Shown one piece after another: positions 41,324 to 51,353 of a stretch of DNA of 64,000 bases. The stretch lies in NCBI RefSeq assembly GCF_002531825.1, contig NZ_NWSX01000021.1:28459-92458 (forward strand), in the 5' to 3' direction. The position numbers and the translations under genes were made by a program. Every line of letters begins with the position of its first letter. The first letter of the stretch is position 1. The stretch is from Rhizobium sp. J15. GTDB taxonomy: Bacteria > Pseudomonadota > Alphaproteobacteria > Rhizobiales > Rhizobiaceae. The notes beneath the pieces are model-generated. The model saw nothing but the letters and a program-made list of their open reading frames with translations, did no database searches and was not told the origin of the DNA.

Positions 41324-43690
41324 TCAGCCCTCCGCTTCCATTGCATCGGGATCATTGGCGGCAAGCTTGCGCTCCGTGCCGGCGCGAATGCGGATCAGCG
41401 CCAGGATGGCAAGGCCGGTGACCGCGACGACCGCAATTTCGCCGAGCGTGTCGGTGCCGCGGAAATCGACGATGATCACGTTGACGACGTTGGCGCCATG
41501 GGCAATCGATTTGGAATAGGCATTGAAGAAATCCGTCAATGCGCTGTTGAAGGGTACTTGCGTCGCCCGCATCAGCAGAAGCGTGAAGCCGAGGCCGCAG
41601 GCAAGCGCAAGCGCGCCGTCGAACAGCCGGCCTTTGCGCGGGCGCCGATCGGCCGGGGAAAGCCGAAGCCTCGTCATGACGAGCGCGAGGATGACGACCG
41701 ACAGGGTCTCGACCATGAATTGGGTGAAGGAGAGATCCGGCGCGCCGAACAACAGGAAGATGACGGCGACAGCGAAACCCTGGATGCCGAGCGAGACCAC
41801 TGCCGTCAGCCGGTCGCGGGCAAAGAGCACGGCGGCAAGGCCGAGAGCGGCGATCAGGAAGACGGCCCATTCATGCAGCCGGACATCGGCCGGCCAAGCG
41901 GGAAGACGCGGCAGTTCATCATAAAGGACAAGGGGAACGATGAGGATGGCGGCGACGCAGAGGAAAGTGCAGGTGATGTAGATCTCGAGCCGTCCCGGCT
42001 GAAGGATACGCATCGCGCGGCCGGCGAAGCGGACCAAGCCCGATATGGCGACATCGAAGCCATGATCCGGCCCGGGACCGGCCGCACGCAGGAAGGCGGC
42101 CATCAGGAAGCGGGCGCGATTCAGCTGCCAATAGACGCCGATGCCGAGCAGCACGGTCAGGATGGAAAGCGCCAACGGCACGCCGATATGCGGCGTCAGC
42201 GAAATATCGATATGGACAGGTGACTGGCGGATGGCGGCTGATATCGGCGAGGATATGGCGGCGTGGGTGTCGGCCGAAAAGATCGCGGCGAGCAGGCCGA
42301 GGCCGGCGAGAACGGCGGGGCCGAGCCAAAGCAGCGCGGGGGCCTCATGCGGATGTTTCGGCGTTTCGATCGGCCGGCCGAGGAAGGGTTTCAGCGCCAC
42401 GGCAAAGGCGATGGCGAACATCAGCGCGTTGCCGAACACGGCGATCGAAACAAGGGTGAGCGCGCGGATATCGCCGCCGGCAAGTGCTGTATAGATCTCC
42501 TCCTTGGCGAGAAATCCGAAGAACGGCGGCAAGCCGGCCATCGAGAAGGCCGCCGCAAGCGCCGTGATCCAGGTCAGCGGCATCGCCCGCCGCAGGCCGC
42601 GAAGCTTGGTGATGTCGCGCGTGCCGGTCTCGTGATCGATGATGCCGGCGACCATGAAGAGAGCGCCCTTGAAAAGGGAATGCGCCACAAGGTACAGCGC
42701 CGCCGCCTCCACCGCATAATCCGCGCCGAAGCCGATCAGCATGACGAGCAGACCGAGCGAAGAGACGGTGGTATAGGCGAGTTTCAGCTTCAGATCGGTC
42801 TGGCGGATGGCGAGCGCGGTGCCGGCGACCAGCGTCAGCCCGCCGAAAAAAGGCAGAAGGATTTCCCAGGCGGGCGTTTCCCCCATGACCGGATTGAGCC
42901 GCATCAGCAGATAGACGCCTGCTTTCACCATGGTGGCCGAATGCAGATAGGCAGAGACGGGCGTCGGCGCCTCCATGGCATTCGGCAGCCAGAAGTGAAA
43001 GGGAAACTGCGCGGACTTGGTGAAGGCGCCGCCCAGCACCAGGATGAGAGCCGCGAGATAGAGCGGGCTTTCGCGCACGGCATCGCCGAACCGGATCAGC
43101 TGCGACATCTCCGTGACGCCCGAGATATTCCAGAGAAGCATCAGACCGGCCAGCAGGCAGAGCCCTCCCCCGCCGGTGACAACAAGCGCCTGCAGGGCGG
43201 CGCGACGAGCCGCCTCGCGCTCATGGTCGAAGCCGATCAGCAGGAAGGAGGTGATCGATGTCAGCTCCCAGAAGATGAAGAACATCAGGAAGCTGTCGGA
43301 GACGACGACGCCGAGCATCGCTCCCATGAAGAGGAAGATGAAGGAGAAGAAGCGTCCCTGATCCCTGTGGCCTCTCAGGTAGCCGCCGGCATAGAGCACG
43401 ATCAGGGTGCCGATGCCGGTGATCAGAAGCGCGAAAGCCAGCGATAGACCGTCGAGAAACCAGGAGAAGGAGAGATTGTAGCTCGGCACCCAGGAATAGC
43501 CGCCGGTGACGACCTCGCCACGCGCGACGACAGGAACGAAACGCAGGAAATGCAGGAAGGCGAGCAAGGGGGCGATCGCCAGCAGCCAGGCACCGTTTGC
43601 GCCGAAGATGCGGATGACGAAGGGAGCAGCAAGAGCGCCGGCGAGCGGCAGACACAAGGCCAGAAATGTCAGAGCCGTGACATCGGCCAT
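41324..43690 (-). CDS. phaA: Cation/H+ antiporter subunit A
   Basis: 788 residues, about 20 helices, homologous to NuoL in the first two thirds. Seen: ELTSITSFLLIGFDHERE, FPFHFWLPNAMEAPTPVSAYLHSATMVKAG (in part FHFWLPNAMEAPTPVSAYLH), and the MrpA-specific end with GAPDLSFTQFMVETLSVV and DFRGTDTLGEIAVVAVTGLA. First gene of phaABCDEFG. It forms the main ion path of the complex. Confidence 0.96.
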   Translation of the reverse strand: MADVTALTFLALCLPLAGALAAPFVIRIFGANGAWLLAIAPLLAFLHFLRFVPVVARGEVVTGGYSWVPSYNLSFSWFLDGLSLAFALLITGIGTLIVLYAGGYLRGHRDQGRFFSFIFLFMGAMLGVVVSDSFLMFFIFWELTSITSFLLIGFDHEREAARRAALQALVVTGGGGLCLLAGLMLLWNISGVTEMSQLIRFGDAVRESPLYLAALILVLGGAFTKSAQFPFHFWLPNAMEAPTPVSAYLHSATMVKAGVYLLMRLNPVMGETPAWEILLPFFGGLTLVAGTALAIRQTDLKLKLAYTTVSSLGLLVMLIGFGADYAVEAAALYLVAHSLFKGALFMVAGIIDHETGTRDITKLRGLRRAMPLTWITALAAAFSMAGLPPFFGFLAKEEIYTALAGGDIRALTLVSIAVFGNALMFAIAFAVALKPFLGRPIETPKHPHEAPALLWLGPAVLAGLGLLAAIFSADTHAAISSPISAAIRQSPVHIDISLTPHIGVPLALSILTVLLGIGVYWQLNRARFLMAAFLRAAGPGPDHGFDVAISGLVRFAGRAMRILQPGRLEIYITCTFLCVAAILIVPLVLYDELPRLPAWPADVRLHEWAVFLIAALGLAAVLFARDRLTAVVSLGIQGFAVAVIFLLFGAPDLSFTQFMVETLSVVILALVMTRLRLSPADRRPRKGRLFDGALALACGLGFTLLLMRATQVPFNSALTDFFNAYSKSIAHGANVVNVIIVDFRGTDTLGEIAVVAVTGLAILALIRIRAGTERKLAANDPDAMEAEG

Positions 43691-43772
43691 GTCTCCTCCT
43701 CTACCGGCAATAGACGAAGGCCGATGAAACCGGCCCGTCCTCTGACTTAGGCGAAATGGTAGGGCCTCTCAA

Positions 43773-43799
43773 GCAATTTCGAGCACAAGGTGAAATTGC
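43773..43799. terminator. Hairpin between phaA and the 71-residue gene
   Basis: Perfect 8-bp stem GCAATTTC / GAAATTGC with an 11-nt loop, upstream of phaA and downstream of the 71-residue gene on the same strand. Could be a terminator or an attenuator for the pha operon; no T-run. Confidence 0.45.
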
Positions 43800-43818
43800 G
43801 TCAGTCTATCGCGGCCGT

Positions 43819-44034
43819 TCAGGCCATTGATCGGGAACGGCGTGTCAGCAGCCGCGCGATACAGCCGTGCAGGACGAAGAGCAGGAGCGTCAGCGGCCAG
43901 ACGAGGCAGGCGAGGAGCCCGGCGAGACGATACAGCGTCAAACCGTCGTGGTTGGCCCAGCCTTCCAACATCGTGACCGCCATGGCGGCCGCGGCCACCA
44001 GGCCATAGAGCAGGAAGATTGCGGCTTCAAACAC
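43819..44034 (-). CDS. 71-residue two-helix membrane protein
   Basis: Two hydrophobic segments (AIFLLYGLVAAAAMAVTMLEG and LAGLLACLVWPLTLLLFVLHG) and a basic end (ARLLTRRSRSMA). GTG start with GGGGA about 7-8 nt upstream. It lies upstream of the pha operon but 128 nt away with a hairpin between. Real but uncharacterised, in my judgement. Confidence 0.55.
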   Translation of the reverse strand: MFEAAIFLLYGLVAAAAMAVTMLEGWANHDGLTLYRLAGLLACLVWPLTLLLFVLHGCIARLLTRRSRSMA

Positions 44035-44223
44035 CAGTGATTCCCCAATGCACGTAACATTAACCCTAACGGAAAATTCTTAACGGATGTAAAACCAAGC
44101 GTCTTCCCCCAATTGCGGTATGCCGCGAATGTCCTGGCGCGGCGCCGCAGACTTGATGAAGCCAGGACGAGGCACCACATTTTCTTGCGAAACGGAACCG
44201 CCCCTCAGCAAAAGGAGCACGTC

Positions 44224-44637
<414 letters not shown>

Positions 44638-44799
44638 GGACGCTGCGATCGAAAAGCGGTCAGTCGGCGAGAGCGCCCCCGCCCGGCTGTCGCCACCGGG
44701 GTCGAGCTACGGATCTCGACCCGTCCTTCGGCCCCGGAGAAGGAAAAGCCGCGAGCTCTCCGTCCACGCCTGCAATTCGACAATACGCCGATGGTGCGA

Positions 44800-45501
44800 T
44801 CACTCGTGCTCGGCTGGGCATGGCCAGGTTGCCGGCGGGGCGAGGCCTGACGGCAGTTTGGTCGAAGCATCGCCGCAAGCAAGGTCGATCTGCGCCTGTT
44901 CGAGCCCGGTCGCGGCCGAAAGGTCCAGGCCCTCGATGCGGGTGAGGAACATGAAGGCGCGGTCGAACATCGCCGGGCCGTCGAAGGTGGCGTTGGAGAG
45001 ATCGGCGCGAGAGAGGTTGGCGAACGAGAACTTCGTTCCGGTCAGCACCGCCTCGTCGAAATCGGCGCGGCCGAGTTCGGCCTTCTCGAAGCTCGCGCCG
45101 GTAAGCTTGGCGCCGGCGAAATTGGCGCGCTGCAGCTCGGCCCCGGCAAAGGACGCGCCCTCGGCAACGACCTTGGCGAAGCTGGAGCGATAGGCCTCGA
45201 TCTTGGCGAAATTGGCGCCCCCGGCCTGGGCACCCTCGAGCGAGGCGCGCACCAGCGTCGCCTTTTCGAGATTGGCGGACTTGACGTTGGCGCCGGCGAG
45301 ATCGGTCAGCGAAAAATCGGTACCGATGAGATTGGCGCCTTCAAGGTCGCTGCCCTGCAGCATCAGGTTCTTCTTGGTGCAGTCCTGCCAGTCGAGCTTC
45401 GGCGAGGCCGTGCTGCCGCAATCGGCGGCACGCGTGGAGATCGGGGCAAAGGCGAGAAAGGCGACAGCAAGGAGGCCGAGCGGCGATCTGTGCATTGCCA
45501 T
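44800..45501 (-). CDS. Exported pentapeptide-repeat protein
   Basis: 233 residues. Signal peptide (LGLLAVAFLAFAPISTRAADC) cleaved near ARA-A, then about 25 tandem A(D/N)LxX repeats (LEGANLIGTDFSLTDLAGAN and so on) forming a right-handed quadrilateral helix, and a C-terminal cap with paired Cys (IDLACGD, TWPCPAE). Periplasmic. Role unknown; not a Qnr-type protein because it is exported. MAMHR is chosen as start with GGAGG 11 nt upstream. Confidence 0.9.
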   Translation of the reverse strand: MAMHRSPLGLLAVAFLAFAPISTRAADCGSTASPKLDWQDCTKKNLMLQGSDLEGANLIGTDFSLTDLAGANVKSANLEKATLVRASLEGAQAGGANFAKIEAYRSSFAKVVAEGASFAGAELQRANFAGAKLTGASFEKAELGRADFDEAVLTGTKFSFANLSRADLSNATFDGPAMFDRAFMFLTRIEGLDLSAATGLEQAQIDLACGDASTKLPSGLAPPATWPCPAEHE

Positions 45502-45650
45502 TGATTTATTCACCTCCATGACGCTCTCGGGCCGCATCCGCGAAGCAGGCTGCCTTCGACTTTTCTACACAGCTCAGACTACAATAAAAAGATGGCGAGC
45601 GCCCGTTCGGAATGGATTTGCCGGAGCAACATCTCGGCCAGGCGGTGTAC

Positions 45651-45692
45651 ATCCGCCTTGCCCGGGCAGGCCATTCAATCCGCCTTGCCCGG
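45651..45692. repeat. 15-bp direct repeat at the end of the GNAT gene
   Basis: ATCCGCCTTGCCCGG at 45651-45665 and 45678-45692, 27 bp apart. The right copy is the last codons of the acetyltransferase; the left copy is just past its stop. Looks like a small tandem duplication. Confidence 0.6.
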
Positions 45693-46190
45693 CACACGAA
45701 GCTCCATGCAGGTGAGGTCCAGCCAGCGGCCGAATTTGGTGCCGACCTCGGAAAATCGGCCGGCAATGCGGAAACCGAGCTTTTCGTGAAGCCTGATCGA
45801 GGCCGTGTTTTCCGCCTCGATGCCGGCGATCATCACATGGATATTGCCGGCGGCGGCCCGCGCGATCAGCTCCCGCATCAGAAGTTCGCCGATGCCGGCA
45901 CCCCGGCACTCCTTGTCGACATAGACGGAATGCTCGACCGTGTGGCGGTAGCCGTCGAAGGCGCGCCAGTCGCCATAGGAGGCGTAGCCTGCAACCTTGC
46001 CCGACATTTCGGCGACGATGACGGGAAAGCCGCGCGCCTTACGCGCCCTGAACCATTCCAGCCGGTTGTCGAGATCGACCAGCGTATCGTTCCAGATCGC
46101 CGTCGTGTGCTCGACGGCGTGATTGTAGATATCGCGGATGGCGGATAGGTCGGCTTCGGTAGCGTCGCGGAGGAGGACGGCGTCTGTCAT
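45675..46190 (-). CDS. GNAT N-acetyltransferase (phosphinothricin acetyltransferase-like)
   Basis: 171 residues. Begins LLRDATEADLSAIRDIYNHAVEHTTAIWND, which in the Pat/Bar/MnaT family binds small amino-acid-like substrates (seen here as DIYNHAVEHTTAIW). Acetyl-CoA site VDKECRGAGIGELLMRELI, then NTASIRLHEKLGFRIAGRF. It likely acetylates methionine sulfone/sulfoximine-like compounds or other amino acids (inference). Start at the first conserved Met. Confidence 0.9.
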   Translation of the reverse strand: MTDAVLLRDATEADLSAIRDIYNHAVEHTTAIWNDTLVDLDNRLEWFRARKARGFPVIVAEMSGKVAGYASYGDWRAFDGYRHTVEHSVYVDKECRGAGIGELLMRELIARAAAGNIHVMIAGIEAENTASIRLHEKLGFRIAGRFSEVGTKFGRWLDLTCMELRVPGKAD

Positions 46191-46270
46191 GATTGCCCGG
46201 CTCGTATTGTCTGCGAAGGCGGCATACGCCCCGCCTCGAAAGATGTAAACGCCGGATGTGAAAAACGAGC

Positions 46271-46939
46271 TCAGAGACCAGGTGCGGGGGAGCTGAAACA
46301 GGTGAAGACCGCCGAATAATGCACCGCCGCTGCGGTCACCACAAAACCATGCCAGATGGCGTTCTGGAAGCGCAGCTTCTCCCAGACATGAAAAACGACG
46401 CCGAGGGAATAGATGACGCCGCCGATAATGATCAGCAACATCGAGGCGAAGGGAATGCGCGAAGCCACCGGCTCGGCGACCAGCACGCCACTCCAGCCCA
46501 TGGCGAGATAGAGCAGAATGGCGAGACGGTCGTAACGCCCGGGAAAGACGCATTTGACGAAGATGCCGGCGGCGGCGAAGAGCCAGATCGCCACCAGCAT
46601 GAACATCAGCAGCGGATCGTCCGCCCCACGTTCGAGGAACGGCGTGTAGGTGGCGGCGATCAGGATGAAGATGGCCGAATGATCGAGACGGCGCAGATAC
46701 CATTTCGTGCGCGAGACAGGCCAGGCATTGTAAGAAAAGGAAATGGCAAGCGTCAGCACCAGCCCGACGCTGTAGATCCAGGCGGCGGCGAGCGCTCCGT
46801 AGGAACTCCAGACAGTCGCGTAGAAGATCAGCGCGGTGGCCCCGATCAGCGCCAGCACGAGGCCGACGCCGTGCACGATACCGTCGGCGATCAGTTCATA
46901 TCTGTCGTAAGCCCAGCGAATGCCGTTGAACTCGCCCAT
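46271..46939 (-). CDS. Hemolysin III (TrhA/PAQR-like) membrane protein
   Basis: 222 residues with seven helices. Conserved elements: ELIADGIVHGVGLVLALIG, SYNAWPVSRTKWYLRRLDHSAIFILIAATYTPF (quoted in part YLRRLDHSAIFILIAATYTP), and FHVWEKLRFQNAIWHGFVV with His/Asp residues that bind zinc in the PAQR superfamily. In bacteria linked to membrane-lipid homeostasis. Single gene. Confidence 0.93.
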   Translation of the reverse strand: MGEFNGIRWAYDRYELIADGIVHGVGLVLALIGATALIFYATVWSSYGALAAAWIYSVGLVLTLAISFSYNAWPVSRTKWYLRRLDHSAIFILIAATYTPFLERGADDPLLMFMLVAIWLFAAAGIFVKCVFPGRYDRLAILLYLAMGWSGVLVAEPVASRIPFASMLLIIIGGVIYSLGVVFHVWEKLRFQNAIWHGFVVTAAAVHYSAVFTCFSSPAPGL

Positions 46940-47112
46940 GCACGCCCATCCGTCTCACAGTTCAATGGAGATCGTCTCATCGAACCGTGAGAGGCGCAAC
47001 TGCGGCGAACCGCGCGGGCGGTAAATCTTCGTGACAGGCCGCAAGCCGGCGCGCCTTCGACAGCGGGCCGGCATGAAACCGGCGCCAGTCCGAAAAATCC
47101 AGCTGCGCGACA

Positions 47113-47532
47113 TCAAACCTTCTGCCGGTCGACCAGCACCGAGCATTTGGCATGGCGCACGACGCGGTCGGCCGTGGCGCCGATGAAGTAGTTGGAAAAG
47201 TCCGGGATGTGCGAAGCGACGATAATGAGATCGGCGCCCAGGCTTTCGGCGGTCGAGATGATCGCTTTGGCGGGTGGACCGTTGCGGATCTCGATCGTTG
47301 CCGGAATGCCGGTTCGGGCGACCAAGGCTCCCAACTTGTCGCGGCCTTCCTTCATCGCGTCCTCGACGATATTGGCCGGCAGTTCGACCGCGACATAGGT
47401 CGGCACGTCCTCGATGACGTTGAGCGCGACGATCTCACCGCCCTCGTCCAGCAGGGATGCGGCCTTGCGCAGGATTATTTCACCCTTGTCGATGCCGCCG
47501 AGTGCGATCGCTACTATGATTTTCCTATACAT
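47113..47532 (-). CDS. Universal stress protein (UspA family)
   Basis: 139 residues. KIIVAIALGG at the start, ATP-binding region ADLIIVASHIPDFSNYFIGATADRVVRHAKCSVLVD. The P-loop-like G-x2-G is degenerate (SHIPDFSNYFIG), so ATP binding may be lost. GGAGG 5 nt before the ATG decides the start. Single-gene unit. Confidence 0.93.
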   Translation of the reverse strand: MYRKIIVAIALGGIDKGEIILRKAASLLDEGGEIVALNVIEDVPTYVAVELPANIVEDAMKEGRDKLGALVARTGIPATIEIRNGPPAKAIISTAESLGADLIIVASHIPDFSNYFIGATADRVVRHAKCSVLVDRQKV

Positions 47533-47722
47533 GCTGCCCTCCATGACGATGCATGCGTAAGTTCCTTAAAAGAAGATATGAGCGCATTGACCGCGATCAA
47601 GTGGACACAAGTGATCGTCAACATCTGCTCAACGCTTCATCGTCAAAAACAGATCTTCTGTGAACAATCGGAATCCGCCATATAGCGTTCAAGTACAGCA
47701 GCCGAGAGGACATCAGAGGCGA

Positions 47723-48688
47723 ATGAACCGGCGAAACTTTCTCGGACTTGCCACAGGCGGCATTCTTGGCGCCACCGTCGGTACGCCTTCCCTTTCAAGG
47801 GCCAATTCAGAGGCAGGAGAACAATCCGTGACGACCGAAACTTCCTATGCGCTGACGCGGCCCGCCTATATCGATCGCTCGCATCTCATCGTCACCGATC
47901 TCGGTCTCGTTTCCGGCTTCTATCAATCGATGCTCGGCCTGAAGGTGATCGAGAAGACGGCGAGCGGTGAAGTGCTGGGTGCCGGCGATCTGCCGTTGCT
48001 GACGCTAACGACTGCGAAAGACGCCCGCATCGCGCCGCGCAATGCCGCCGGCCTTTTCCACACCGCCTTCCTGATGCCCGACCGCACCGAACTGGCGCGC
48101 TGGCTGCGCCATGCCGCTCACAACAACGTCGTGCTCGACGGCGCTTCGGACCACCTCGTCAGCGAGGCGATCTATCTCTCCGATCCCGAAGGCAACGGCA
48201 TCGAGATCTATGCCGACAGACCACACGAACAATGGAAGTTCCAGCCGGACGGCATGGTGGAGATGGCGACGCAGCGGCTCGACCTGCAGGCGCTCTATGA
48301 CAGCGCCCCCGAAGACCGCTGGGGCGGCATGGCTGACGGGACGGCGATCGGCCACCTGCATCTGCAGGTCGGCGACATCCCCCAGGCCGACGCCTTTTAC
48401 CGCGACGTGCTCGGCCTCAAGCTGATGGCGCGTTATCCCGGCGCCAGCTTCTTTGCGAGCGGCGGCTACCATCACCATCTCGGCGCCAATATCTGGAACA
48501 GCCGGGGTGCTGCCGCGCGCGCCGAGAATATGACCGGGCTCTCCGACTATACGATCCGTTTCAACGATGCCGAAACGCTGAGCAAGGCCGTCGCCAAGCT
48601 CGATGAGCTGGAGATCAAGAGCGAGAAGCGCAACGGCGGCGTGTTCCTGAAGGATCCGTGGGGCATCGGCCTGACCCTTTCGGCGTAA
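47723..48688 (+). CDS. Two-domain VOC protein (CatE-like extradiol dioxygenase) with Tat-like signal
   Basis: 321 residues from MNRRNFLGLATGGILG, a twin-arginine type signal with a following hydrophobic stretch. The mature part has two VOC modules: SHLIVTDLGLVSGFYQSMLGL with LFHTAFL and EGNGIEIYAD, then IGHLHLQVGDIPQADAFYRDVLGL with YHHHLGANIWNS and DPWGIGLTL, as in BSubtilis CatE-type glyoxalase/dioxygenases. A GTG at 47828 has its own AGGAG 8 nt upstream and would give the normal cytosolic 286-residue protein, so both starts may be used. Confidence 0.85.
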   Translation: MNRRNFLGLATGGILGATVGTPSLSRANSEAGEQSVTTETSYALTRPAYIDRSHLIVTDLGLVSGFYQSMLGLKVIEKTASGEVLGAGDLPLLTLTTAKDARIAPRNAAGLFHTAFLMPDRTELARWLRHAAHNNVVLDGASDHLVSEAIYLSDPEGNGIEIYADRPHEQWKFQPDGMVEMATQRLDLQALYDSAPEDRWGGMADGTAIGHLHLQVGDIPQADAFYRDVLGLKLMARYPGASFFASGGYHHHLGANIWNSRGAAARAENMTGLSDYTIRFNDAETLSKAVAKLDELEIKSEKRNGGVFLKDPWGIGLTLSA

Positions 48689-48831
48689 TGTTCCGCCGGG
48701 CGATGCGCGTCGAACAGTCCTCGTAACACCTTACCGGACGGTCTCGTCCCAGCCGGCAGGTCCCAAGGGAACCGGAACCGCGCCGGTGCGTTTCCGTCGC
48801 GAAGCAATGGGGCTTCGGGGACCTCCTCCGC

Positions 48832-49998
48832 ATGGGCATCGCCAACGGCATCCGCAAACAAGCAAAGAAGATCGCGATCGGCGAACGGCGAACCAGCGCC
48901 TGGGCGCAAACGCTGCGGGAAGCCGCGGAAGAGCTGCCGCCTCCGCCGCTCCATCGGCTGGAGAAGGACGGGCTTGATGTCAGCATGGCCTGGGCGATCA
49001 TCGGCATCTTCGGCATACTCGGCCTCGCCGCCGTCTATCTGATGTCGCTGATCCTCATCCCGATCACGCTTGCCGTCGTCGTCGGCATGATCCTCGGCAT
49101 GGTCGCGGAAAACCTGAGCAAAATGGGCGTGCCGCGACTTGCCAATGCTGTTCTCCTGTCGAGCGCCGTGGCGCTGGTGATCTTCCTGCTGGTCAACTCG
49201 CTCGCCGACCCGCTGATGGTTCTTGTCAATGAGGCCCCGGCTTTCATCGAGCGAAGCATCAACCGCATCATGCCCTATCTCGAACGCATCGAATGGCTGC
49301 ATATTACTCCGGCGACATTCGAAAGTGGGCCGATGTCGATCGGCGCGTTGCTCGAAAACACCGGCAACGTGCTGCATGTGGTGACGACGAGCCTAACGCC
49401 GGCGCTGGTCCAGGGGCTGATTTTCTTCGCGGCCCTGCTGCTCTTCCTCGCCAGCCGGGTCAACCTGCGCAAGACGATCATCATGACCTTCCGCACCCGC
49501 ACGCAGCGGCTGGCTGCGATCCGCGTCATCAATGCGGTCGAACAGGTGCTCGGCTTCTATTTCGCCACAGCCTCGCTGATCTATGTCGGGCTCGGCGTCG
49601 TCATGACGGTCATCGCCTATGCGGGCGGGCTGGCCGCACCGGTGCTCTGGGGCTTCTTTGCCTTCGTGTCGAGCTTCATCCCCTATCTCGGCATCACGCT
49701 GATGACGCTTTCCGTCGCCATCGCCGGCATCATAACGCATGACGGCCTCGTCGTCGGTCTGATGCCGGCAGTTGCTTTCTTCACCGTGCATCTCGTCATG
49801 GAGAACCTGATCTTCCCGGCAGTCATGGGACGGCGGCTGGAAATCAATCCCTTCATCGTCTTCCTCGCCATTCTGTTCTGGACGTGGATGTGGGGCGCGG
49901 TCGGCGCGATGCTGGCGCTGCCGCTTTCGCTGATCGTCATGACTGTTATCGAGGAATTGCTGATCGAGGAAAAACCGCAGCCGCAATTGCCGAAATAG
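48832..49998 (+). CDS. AI-2E family transporter (PerM/YdiK-like)
   Basis: 388 residues, about eight helices, in the AI-2 exporter (formerly UPF0118) family. Visible: RTRTQRLAAIRVINAVEQVLGFYF, LWGFFAFVSSFIPYLGITLM and NLIFPAVMGRRLEINPFIVFLAILFW (in part MGRRLEINPFIVFLAILFW). An N-terminal soluble extension of about 50 residues is longer than usual. Substrate unknown; most members are not shown to move AI-2. Followed 18 nt later by an FAD oxidoreductase gene, likely one transcript. Confidence 0.9.
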   Translation: MGIANGIRKQAKKIAIGERRTSAWAQTLREAAEELPPPPLHRLEKDGLDVSMAWAIIGIFGILGLAAVYLMSLILIPITLAVVVGMILGMVAENLSKMGVPRLANAVLLSSAVALVIFLLVNSLADPLMVLVNEAPAFIERSINRIMPYLERIEWLHITPATFESGPMSIGALLENTGNVLHVVTTSLTPALVQGLIFFAALLLFLASRVNLRKTIIMTFRTRTQRLAAIRVINAVEQVLGFYFATASLIYVGLGVVMTVIAYAGGLAAPVLWGFFAFVSSFIPYLGITLMTLSVAIAGIITHDGLVVGLMPAVAFFTVHLVMENLIFPAVMGRRLEINPFIVFLAILFWTWMWGAVGAMLALPLSLIVMTVIEELLIEEKPQPQLPK

Positions 49999-50016
49999 AC
50001 AGAACGGGAGACGCTC

Positions 50017-51309
50017 GTGGCATCCGATCTCGACCTTGGCGAATCCGAGCACGGCCAGATGACGAGCGGCCGTTCGCTCTGGGGGAAAAGCGGCATAAGA
50101 CCCGAGTGGCAGCCGACCGAGCAGAGCTTTTCCATAGATGTCGTCGTCATCGGCGGCGGCATCACCGGCGCGCTGGTCGCGGAACATCTCACGGCGCGCG
50201 GCTTTTCCGTGGCGATCATCGACAGGGAAGAGCCGGGCTTGGGAAGCACCGCAGCCAGTACGGCAATGCTGCAATGGGAAATCGACAGCACGCTCGGCGA
50301 ACTCGAGGCCTATTACGGTTTCGAGCGTGCCGCCGGCATCTATCGCCGCAGCGCTGCCTCGGTCGCCGGCCTGTCCAAGCTGATCGCGGCAAACGGGATT
50401 GCCTGCGGCTTCCGGCCGCGCAACACGCTCTACCTCGCCGCCAATCGCGAAGGCGCACGCGATCTCATGGAGGAGCGACAGCTTCGTCGCCGGGCAGGCC
50501 TGCCCGGCGTCTATCTGGAACATCCCGATCTCTTCACCCAATTCGAACTCGACCGGGACGGCGCCATCCTCTCTCCCGGTTCGGCCGAGGCCGATCCGCT
50601 GCTGCTGACCTGGGCATTGATCGCGATGGCCGTCCGGCGCGGTGCGCGGCTGGTCAGCGCTTCCGTGAGCGCGCTTCACGTCGAAGGCAATCAGGTGACG
50701 GCGGAGATGGCCAATGGCAGGGTTGTCGAGGCCCTGCAAGCCGTGCTGGCGACCGGCTATTCAATGCCTGGCATCGACATGCCGAGACTGCACCGGACGA
50801 CTTCGAGCTGGGCGCTCGCAACCGTGATCCAGCATCCGGCGCAGTTCTGGCGCGACAGGGCGCTGATCTGGGAAGCCAGCCACCCCTATCTCTACATGCG
50901 CACGACACCCGACAATCGCATTGTCGTCGGCGGCGAGGACGATGGGACGATCGATGCCGAAGCGCGTGACCGGAAGCTGCCGGCGAAAACCGCCGCGATC
51001 CGGGAGAAGATGAAACGCCTATGGCCGAAGGCGGATACGCGTGTTGCCCATGCCTGGTGCGGCACCTTCGGCGAGACCGTCGACGGCCTGCCGCTGATCG
51101 GCCCGGTGCCCGGCATGCCGCATGTGTTCGCGGCCTATGGCTATGGCGGCAACGGCATCACCTTCTCTTATCTTGCCGCCCAGATGATCGGTGCGATGAT
51201 CGCCGGGATCCATCGCGACTGGTTCGAGGATTTTGCCCTCGATCGTGATGGTCCTGGGATGCGGGGCTTTGGAGAGGATGTGCTGCGGGCTGGCGAGGAG
51301 TTGAGGTAA
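50017..51309 (+). CDS. FAD-dependent oxidoreductase (DAO/DadA-like)
   Basis: 430 residues. FAD-binding VVIGGGITGALVAEHLTARG near residue 44, then GLGSTAASTAMLQWEID, where the STAASTAM segment contacts flavin, and the C-terminal GYGGNGITFSYLAAQ. Related to glycine, sarcosine or gamma-glutamylputrescine oxidases; substrate unknown. A GTG start with GGGAG 6 nt upstream. Follows the AI-2E gene closely. Confidence 0.9.
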   Translation: MASDLDLGESEHGQMTSGRSLWGKSGIRPEWQPTEQSFSIDVVVIGGGITGALVAEHLTARGFSVAIIDREEPGLGSTAASTAMLQWEIDSTLGELEAYYGFERAAGIYRRSAASVAGLSKLIAANGIACGFRPRNTLYLAANREGARDLMEERQLRRRAGLPGVYLEHPDLFTQFELDRDGAILSPGSAEADPLLLTWALIAMAVRRGARLVSASVSALHVEGNQVTAEMANGRVVEALQAVLATGYSMPGIDMPRLHRTTSSWALATVIQHPAQFWRDRALIWEASHPYLYMRTTPDNRIVVGGEDDGTIDAEARDRKLPAKTAAIREKMKRLWPKADTRVAHAWCGTFGETVDGLPLIGPVPGMPHVFAAYGYGGNGITFSYLAAQMIGAMIAGIHRDWFEDFALDRDGPGMRGFGEDVLRAGEELR

Positions 51310-51327
51310 GCCGTCGCATTGGCTGTC

Positions 51328-51343
51328 GTGCCGTAAACGGCAC
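51328..51343. terminator. Palindrome between convergent genes
   Basis: GTGCCGTAAACGGCAC lies in the 44-nt gap between the FAD oxidoreductase (plus) and polysaccharide deacetylase (minus) stops. Likely a shared terminator hairpin. Confidence 0.6.
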
Positions 51344-51353
51344 GTCATACAAA

